A stretch of 64,000 nt of DNA. It comes from Oscillospiraceae bacterium (GTDB lineage: Bacteria > Bacillota > Clostridia > Oscillospirales > Ruminococcaceae). Position 1 is the stretch's first letter. Every line of letters starts with the position of its first letter. The notes under the pieces were generated by a model. That model made no database searches, had not been told where the DNA came from, and saw only the letters and a list, made by a program, of their open reading frames with translations. The stretch lies in the NCBI GenBank assembly GCA_902363145.1, contig CABIZB010000004.1, positions 291,562 through 355,561 on the forward strand. Reading direction: 5' to 3'. This document shows positions 60,587-64,000 of this stretch, in pieces. The position numbers were made by a program, and so were the translations under genes.

Positions 60587-60723
60587 AAATCATAAAAATA
60601 ATTGCCTTACCGATTATGTCCCGCACCACGTTCAGTGCAAATATGACCGCCAAATTCTATGAACGTAAAAACAGCCTTTAGTGCTGAAAATGAAAGGATT
60701 GAATGTTATGAATAAGTGCTTTA

Positions 60724-60824
60724 TACTAATCACCAATAAAACTATAGACAAAAAAATCATCGCATAATCCATATACGCAAGATTATGCTCAATTTTTTGT
60801 ATAGTTTTTAATTGGTGCTTAGTA
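60724..60824 (+). mobile_element. MITE copy 3, inside the signal peptide of the next gene
   Basis: A 101-bp element identical to copy 2. It is flanked by direct TTA repeats (60721-60723, 60825-60827), the complement of the TAA seen at the other two sites. It interrupts a gene beginning at ATG 60708 after five codons and brings in an in-frame TAA stop. Confidence 0.88.
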
Positions 60825-61534
60825 TTAAAAGAATTATTGCTTCAGCAATGTCCGTTGTTACAGCTCTTTCCGTTACCTGCACACCTATATACGCTTATTC
60901 GGAGAAAGCCATATCCGATGAGCAATACGTTATGCTTCAAGCCAACAGACTGATGAATTCCGTAAATATGGACACCTTAAAAGAGGCAACCGAAAACAGT
61001 ATCATTGATTACTCCATTCCAGCCTCTATCAGAGACGGTATCGGCGCAAATGCAGAATTTATTCCTGTAAGCGGTATCTCCGAAGATACTCTTACAATGG
61101 ACGTTAATTCCACAGTAAGAAAAATCGGTGAAGTCAAGAATAAAGCAGGCAAAGCATCAAATATGTATGTAACAGCATCAGTAGTATCAGCAACAGTTAA
61201 GGAAAACTGGGATCCAAAATTCCAGTATGATATCAAAGCATGGGCTTTTGTATATTGGATCGATAATTTGGGTCCGAACAACGAACTTGTTGCCGCAGCA
61301 GCTTCATGGGAAACAGGAAATGTTGCTGTTAACAGCCGCACCGTAACTTACGGCGTATCCGACGCTGCGGCTTTAATTTGGAAAGAAAGCACAACCAAAA
61401 GCACTTCGCTGAATGATGTTTATTATGAATCAAACGAGGGTTATGTTGGATACACACTCAGATGCCAGTCATCTATAAACGTAGTCAACAAAGGTACCGT
61501 AATATGTAATACATTCAGCAGAATCACAACCTAA
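60812..61534 (+). CDS. Secreted protein whose start was disrupted by a MITE
   Basis: The present frame runs from TTG 60812 (inside the MITE) and gives 240 residues, with no ribosome site. If the MITE and one TTA copy are removed, ATG 60708 joins in frame to give MNKCFKRIIASAMSVV and a normal signal peptide ending TPIYA-YS. AAAGGA (60693-60698) is then nine bases upstream. The mature protein (about 210 residues) is unknown; it has MNSVNMDTLKEATENSIIDY early and a beta-rich C terminus (YDIKAWAFVYWIDNLGPNNE, then SRTVTYGVSDAAALIW). Expression may be lost or may use the TTG/GTG start within the MITE. Confidence 0.6.
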   Translation: MVLSIKRIIASAMSVVTALSVTCTPIYAYSEKAISDEQYVMLQANRLMNSVNMDTLKEATENSIIDYSIPASIRDGIGANAEFIPVSGISEDTLTMDVNSTVRKIGEVKNKAGKASNMYVTASVVSATVKENWDPKFQYDIKAWAFVYWIDNLGPNNELVAAAASWETGNVAVNSRTVTYGVSDAAALIWKESTTKSTSLNDVYYESNEGYVGYTLRCQSSINVVNKGTVICNTFSRITT

Positions 61535-61543
61535 GTCAAAAAT

Positions 61544-61582
61544 CCGTCAGGCAATTTCTAATAAAAATTGCCTGACGGAAAT
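61544..61582 (+). terminator. Hairpin after the MITE-disrupted gene
   Basis: CCGTCAGGCAATTT pairs perfectly (14 bp) with AAATTGCCTGACGG, ten bases after the stop. There is little T-rich sequence after it, so it may be partial and allow read-through. Confidence 0.7.
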
Positions 61583-61606
61583 AATATACAAAGGAGCATT
61601 ATAAAT

Positions 61607-61918
61607 ATGATTATTTTCGCACTTCCTCCCATACTCGCAGCCGTTTTATGCCTTATCATCAACAGGCAGCGAATAGGAACAAAGCAGATGCCGGAGCTGA
61701 AAGCAAAGGAAAATTTAACAAAGCTGATGATAGGACTTATAATTTCCGCAGCAGTTGTTGCAGCGGGACTTCTCCTTGAAAAATTCCGCCACGAGCTTTT
61801 CGGAGGCGCAATGGAACAGGCTTTGCTCCTGCTGACCAACGCTTCAATTTACATCTGCATTGCACTTTTCATATTATTCTATGCTCTGGTACGCTTTTTC
61901 TTTGTTAAAAGCAAATAA
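61607..61918 (+). CDS. Small membrane protein
   Basis: A 103-residue protein with three membrane segments (about 1-20, 38-58, 72-98) and a short basic C terminus (VRFFFVKSK). AAAGGAG selects ATG 61607 over the frame start at 61568, which lies in the hairpin. No family recognised. It is the last gene of the cassette that starts with the sigma factor. Confidence 0.7.
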   Translation: MIIFALPPILAAVLCLIINRQRIGTKQMPELKAKENLTKLMIGLIISAAVVAAGLLLEKFRHELFGGAMEQALLLLTNASIYICIALFILFYALVRFFFVKSK

Positions 61919-62018
61919 GCTTTCAGCTTGTCCCATTTGTGTGATAATCCACTTATATTACGATAATTTTTGTACTAAAGCAACAAGAAAACGATTTCAT
62001 TATTATAGATAATACTTC

Positions 62019-62047
62019 TTGTTTTATCCGATAAAATCTGTTATAAT
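62019..62047 (+). promoter_or_regulatory. Promoter of the cellulase gene
   Basis: TTGTTT (62019-62024), 17 bases, then TATAAT (62042-62047), about 85 bases before the start codon. Confidence 0.7.
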
Positions 62048-62133
62048 TGAATAAATTTAATGGGAACTGTTTTTTTGCAAATGCAAATCCAATGACTGTT
62101 GCAAAAAACACGATTTTAAGGAGGATAAAACCA

Positions 62134-63408
62134 ATGAAGGAAAACAAATTGCTCAGAGGACTGTGTGTGCTCACCGCCGCACTTATGCTGGGTCTTACAG
62201 GCTGCGCAAGCAGCTCTGACACAAACGGTTCAGATGCACAGTCTCAGGCAGATACCGCAGAGGTACAGTCTGCATGGACTGAGCTTGACCAGACAACCAT
62301 CACCAAGGAAATGGGCATGGGCTGGAATCTGGGAAATCAGCTGGAAGCATCAAACGCAGGTATTCCGTCAGAAACAACCTGGGGCAATCCCACAATATCC
62401 GAGGATCTTATCAAGGCAGTAAAGGAGCAGGGTTTCAAGACAATCCGTATCCCCGTATCATATCTGGATAAGATCGGCGCTGCACCCGATTATACCATCG
62501 ACAGCGCATGGCTTGACAGAGTTCAGGAAGTTGTTGATTATGTGGTAGGCAACGACCTTTACGCCATCATCAACATTCACGGCGACGGCTACTACACTGT
62601 TGACAAGAGCTGGCTCCGCTGCGTTGACGACAACCAGGACGAGATAAAGGACAAGTACGAAAAGGTATGGGCGCAAATCGCTGACCGCTTCAAGGATTAT
62701 GACCAGCACCTTATTTTCGAGTCCATGAACGAGGAGTCCGACAACACCTACGGAAAGCCCAATGCAACCGGCTATGAGAATATCAACGCCTACAATCAGA
62801 TCTTTGTTGACACCGTAAGAAAGACAGGCTCCAACAACGAAAAGCGCTGGCTGCTTATTCCCGGCTGGAACACCAACATTGAATACACTGCAGGCAACTA
62901 CGGCTTTGTTATTCCAACCGACAGCGGCTGCAAGGCAGACGGCAATAGGCTTATGATATCCGTTCACTACTATGACCCCTATAACTTTACTATCGACGAG
63001 AACATGGCAACAGCAAAGACTCAGTGGGGCAAATACGCAGTTGAAAATTACGACAACTGGGGTCAGGAGGACTACGTTGACAGCACCATGAAGAAGCTGA
63101 ACGACGCATTTGTAAGCAAGGGCTATCCCGTTATCATCGGCGAGATGGGCGTTCAGAACAAGGAGCACGTAAGCGACACCTTCGGCGGCTTCAGATGCTA
63201 CTGGACGGAATATGTTGTAAAGGCTGCCAAGGACAACGGCTGCATTCCCGTTTACTGGGACAACGGCTGGAACGGCGACAAGGGCTTCGGCGTAATAAAC
63301 CGCTCCACACGTGAGATAACTCAGCCCGACCTCATTGCAGCAATGATGAGAGCTATCAACTCCGACGGAGATTACGAGATCGCAGCTCCAAAGGGATTTG
63401 AAAAGTAA
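62134..63408 (+). CDS. Glycoside hydrolase family 5 endoglucanase, lipoprotein
   Basis: A 424-residue surface cellulase. A lipoprotein signal (KENKLLRGLCVLTAALMLG, lipobox LTGC, Cys near 22) and a Ser/Asp/Ala linker (to about 50) precede a GH5 TIM barrel. Motifs are MGWNLGNQLEAS, TIRIPVSYLD, YAIINIHGDGYY, FESMNEESDN with the acid/base Glu (about 199), SVHYYDPYNFT, and VIIGEMGVQN with the nucleophile Glu (about 335). There is no dockerin or binding module, so it is cell-anchored and free of a cellulosome. AAGGAGG selects ATG 62134. Confidence 0.95.
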   Translation: MKENKLLRGLCVLTAALMLGLTGCASSSDTNGSDAQSQADTAEVQSAWTELDQTTITKEMGMGWNLGNQLEASNAGIPSETTWGNPTISEDLIKAVKEQGFKTIRIPVSYLDKIGAAPDYTIDSAWLDRVQEVVDYVVGNDLYAIINIHGDGYYTVDKSWLRCVDDNQDEIKDKYEKVWAQIADRFKDYDQHLIFESMNEESDNTYGKPNATGYENINAYNQIFVDTVRKTGSNNEKRWLLIPGWNTNIEYTAGNYGFVIPTDSGCKADGNRLMISVHYYDPYNFTIDENMATAKTQWGKYAVENYDNWGQEDYVDSTMKKLNDAFVSKGYPVIIGEMGVQNKEHVSDTFGGFRCYWTEYVVKAAKDNGCIPVYWDNGWNGDKGFGVINRSTREITQPDLIAAMMRAINSDGDYEIAAPKGFEK

Positions 63409-63421
63409 GAGGTAATAATAT

Positions 63422-63466
63422 AAAATGCCCATCTGATTGGCTTCAGATGGGCATTTTATATTTTTA
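63422..63466 (+). terminator. Terminator after the cellulase gene
   Basis: AAAATGCCCATCTGA pairs perfectly with TCAGATGGGCATTTT, followed by a T-rich stretch. Confidence 0.93.
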
Positions 63467-63619
63467 TATCAATTTAGCACGATGAAAAATGTGCCTTCCA
63501 AAAGTTAAAGGTATGACTTGTAGTGTGCTTTTTAACTGCGCAAAGTATCACAAATAAGGAGATGCTTGTATAGTAAGTCTTTTAAATCAAATACAATAGA
63601 AGAAAAGGCGGCGCTATAT

Positions 63620-63799
63620 ATGAAAGAAGAAAATCTCATTGATAAACTTATAAAAGGTGAAAAGGTCAAGTGTAAGGCTTGCCATAGCGGATACTTTATT
63701 CCTTTTAACACAACTGCTGATAAAGCTCATTCGTTTTACTGCTCAAATCCCAAATGTAATTTCATTGTACGCATAGATCCTGTTATCGAGGTTGAATGA
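63620..63799 (+). CDS. Small zinc-ribbon-like protein
   Basis: A 59-residue protein whose second half has two Cys pairs (CKACHSGYFIPF and CSNPKC), a probable zinc ribbon. The best ribosome site, AAGGAG at 63556-63561, is four bases before an in-frame TTG at 63566, which would add 18 residues; ATG 63620 has a weaker AAAAGG 11 bases upstream. No family recognised. Confidence 0.55.
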   Translation: MKEENLIDKLIKGEKVKCKACHSGYFIPFNTTADKAHSFYCSNPKCNFIVRIDPVIEVE

Positions 63800-63820
63800 T
63801 TAGTTTAATCGTCTTACATT

Positions 63821-63858
63821 AAAAATCTCCCACTCTCGGTTGAGGGTGGGAGATTTTT
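63821..63858. terminator. Bidirectional terminator
   Basis: AAAAATCTCCCAC (63821-63833) pairs perfectly with GTGGGAGATTTTT (63846-63858). It serves the zinc-ribbon gene and the minus-strand tRNA unit. Confidence 0.9.
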
Positions 63859-63890
63859 AATACAACATTTTTTATGTTGTAGAATTTGAA

Positions 63891-63966
63891 TGGCAGGGGC
63901 AGAAGGATTCGAACCCTCGGCACGTGGTTTTGGAGACCACTGCTCTACCAGCTGAGCTATACCCCT
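63891..63966 (-). tRNA. tRNA-Trp (anticodon CCA)
   Basis: Acceptor AGGGGTA/TGCCCCT, anticodon stem GTGGT/ACCAC with loop CTCCAAA (CCA), T-arm GGGTTCGAATCC, encoded CCA at the 3' end. Confidence 0.95.
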
Positions 63967-63977
63967 AAAAGTAAAAT

Positions 63978-64000
63978 TGGTGGGCCATCGGGGACTCGAA
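63978..64000 (-). tRNA. Partial tRNA (3' end), identity not determinable
   Basis: The minus strand shows a T-arm TTCGAGTCCCC and a 3' acceptor ATGGCCCA followed by encoded CCA. The anticodon lies outside the window. Confidence 0.8.

Noticed and set aside
62458..63432. A 324-codon minus-strand frame
   Set aside because: Antisense to the cellulase gene and running into its terminator; shadow frame.

Overview
The window looks like a chromosome segment of a Gram-positive anaerobe of the Clostridia, most like Ruminococcus/Oscillospiraceae. This is inferred from strong AGGAGG-type ribosome sites, a Firmicutes-style division cluster, a meso-DAP peptidoglycan pathway (DNPR motif in MurE plus a diaminopimelate dehydrogenase), a clostridial F-type ATPase with sodium-type c subunit, many Thr/Ser/Glu-rich lipoproteins, and a family 5 cellulase lipoprotein.

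Layout. 1-876 (+) is the end of a fatty-acid synthesis operon (accA, acpP). An HD-domain gene faces the other way. 2160-16735 (+) is the division and cell-wall (dcw) cluster: mraZ, rsmH, ftsL-like, spoVD-type PBP, a fused murE-murF, mraY, ftsW, murG, murA, ftsQ, ftsZ. No murD, murC, murB or ftsA lies in it. After a sigma-factor scar and a lipoprotein, 17989-25059 (-) carries the whole ATP synthase operon (atpI, B, E, F, H, A, G, D, C). Two tRNAs (Pro, Tyr) follow. Then come guaB, mscL and an HtrA protease (-), small membrane proteins, a degenerate LCP-like protein, and a ferredoxin-like protein. 34338-39044 (+) is a MacA/MacB-like efflux operon with an accessory lipoprotein. 39084-50801 is mostly (-): lipoprotein/nitroreductase operon, large secreted protein, SGNH hydrolase, ddh, a VanY-type carboxypeptidase, a four-tRNA operon (Val, Asp, Phe, Gly), and an esterase/serine-hydrolase pair. 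A divergent promoter region separates serC-serA (-) from an unusual EF-G-like GTPase (+). The last part holds secreted and membrane proteins, an ECF sigma/anti-sigma pair followed by a surface-protein cassette, a GH5 cellulase, and tRNA genes running off the end.

Three non-coding themes stand out. (1) A short inverted-repeat element (MITE) is present three times, each flanked by a 3-bp TAA/TTA duplication. Two copies sit exactly on a stop codon and the third cuts a signal peptide; removing it restores the reading frame. (2) A dispersed repeat family of about 70-320 bp lies at 25.9, 31.2, 33.3 and 33.8 kb. (3) Clear TTGACA/TATAAT-type promoters and terminators punctuate the operons. The most interesting protein-level signals are the two-carboxylate c subunit (probable sodium coupling), the MurE-MurF fusion with a hairpin between its ribosome site and start codon, the EF-G-like protein lacking the catalytic His, and a deletion scar joining a sigma factor to its anti-sigma. 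No CRISPR, prophage or intact insertion sequence was seen.
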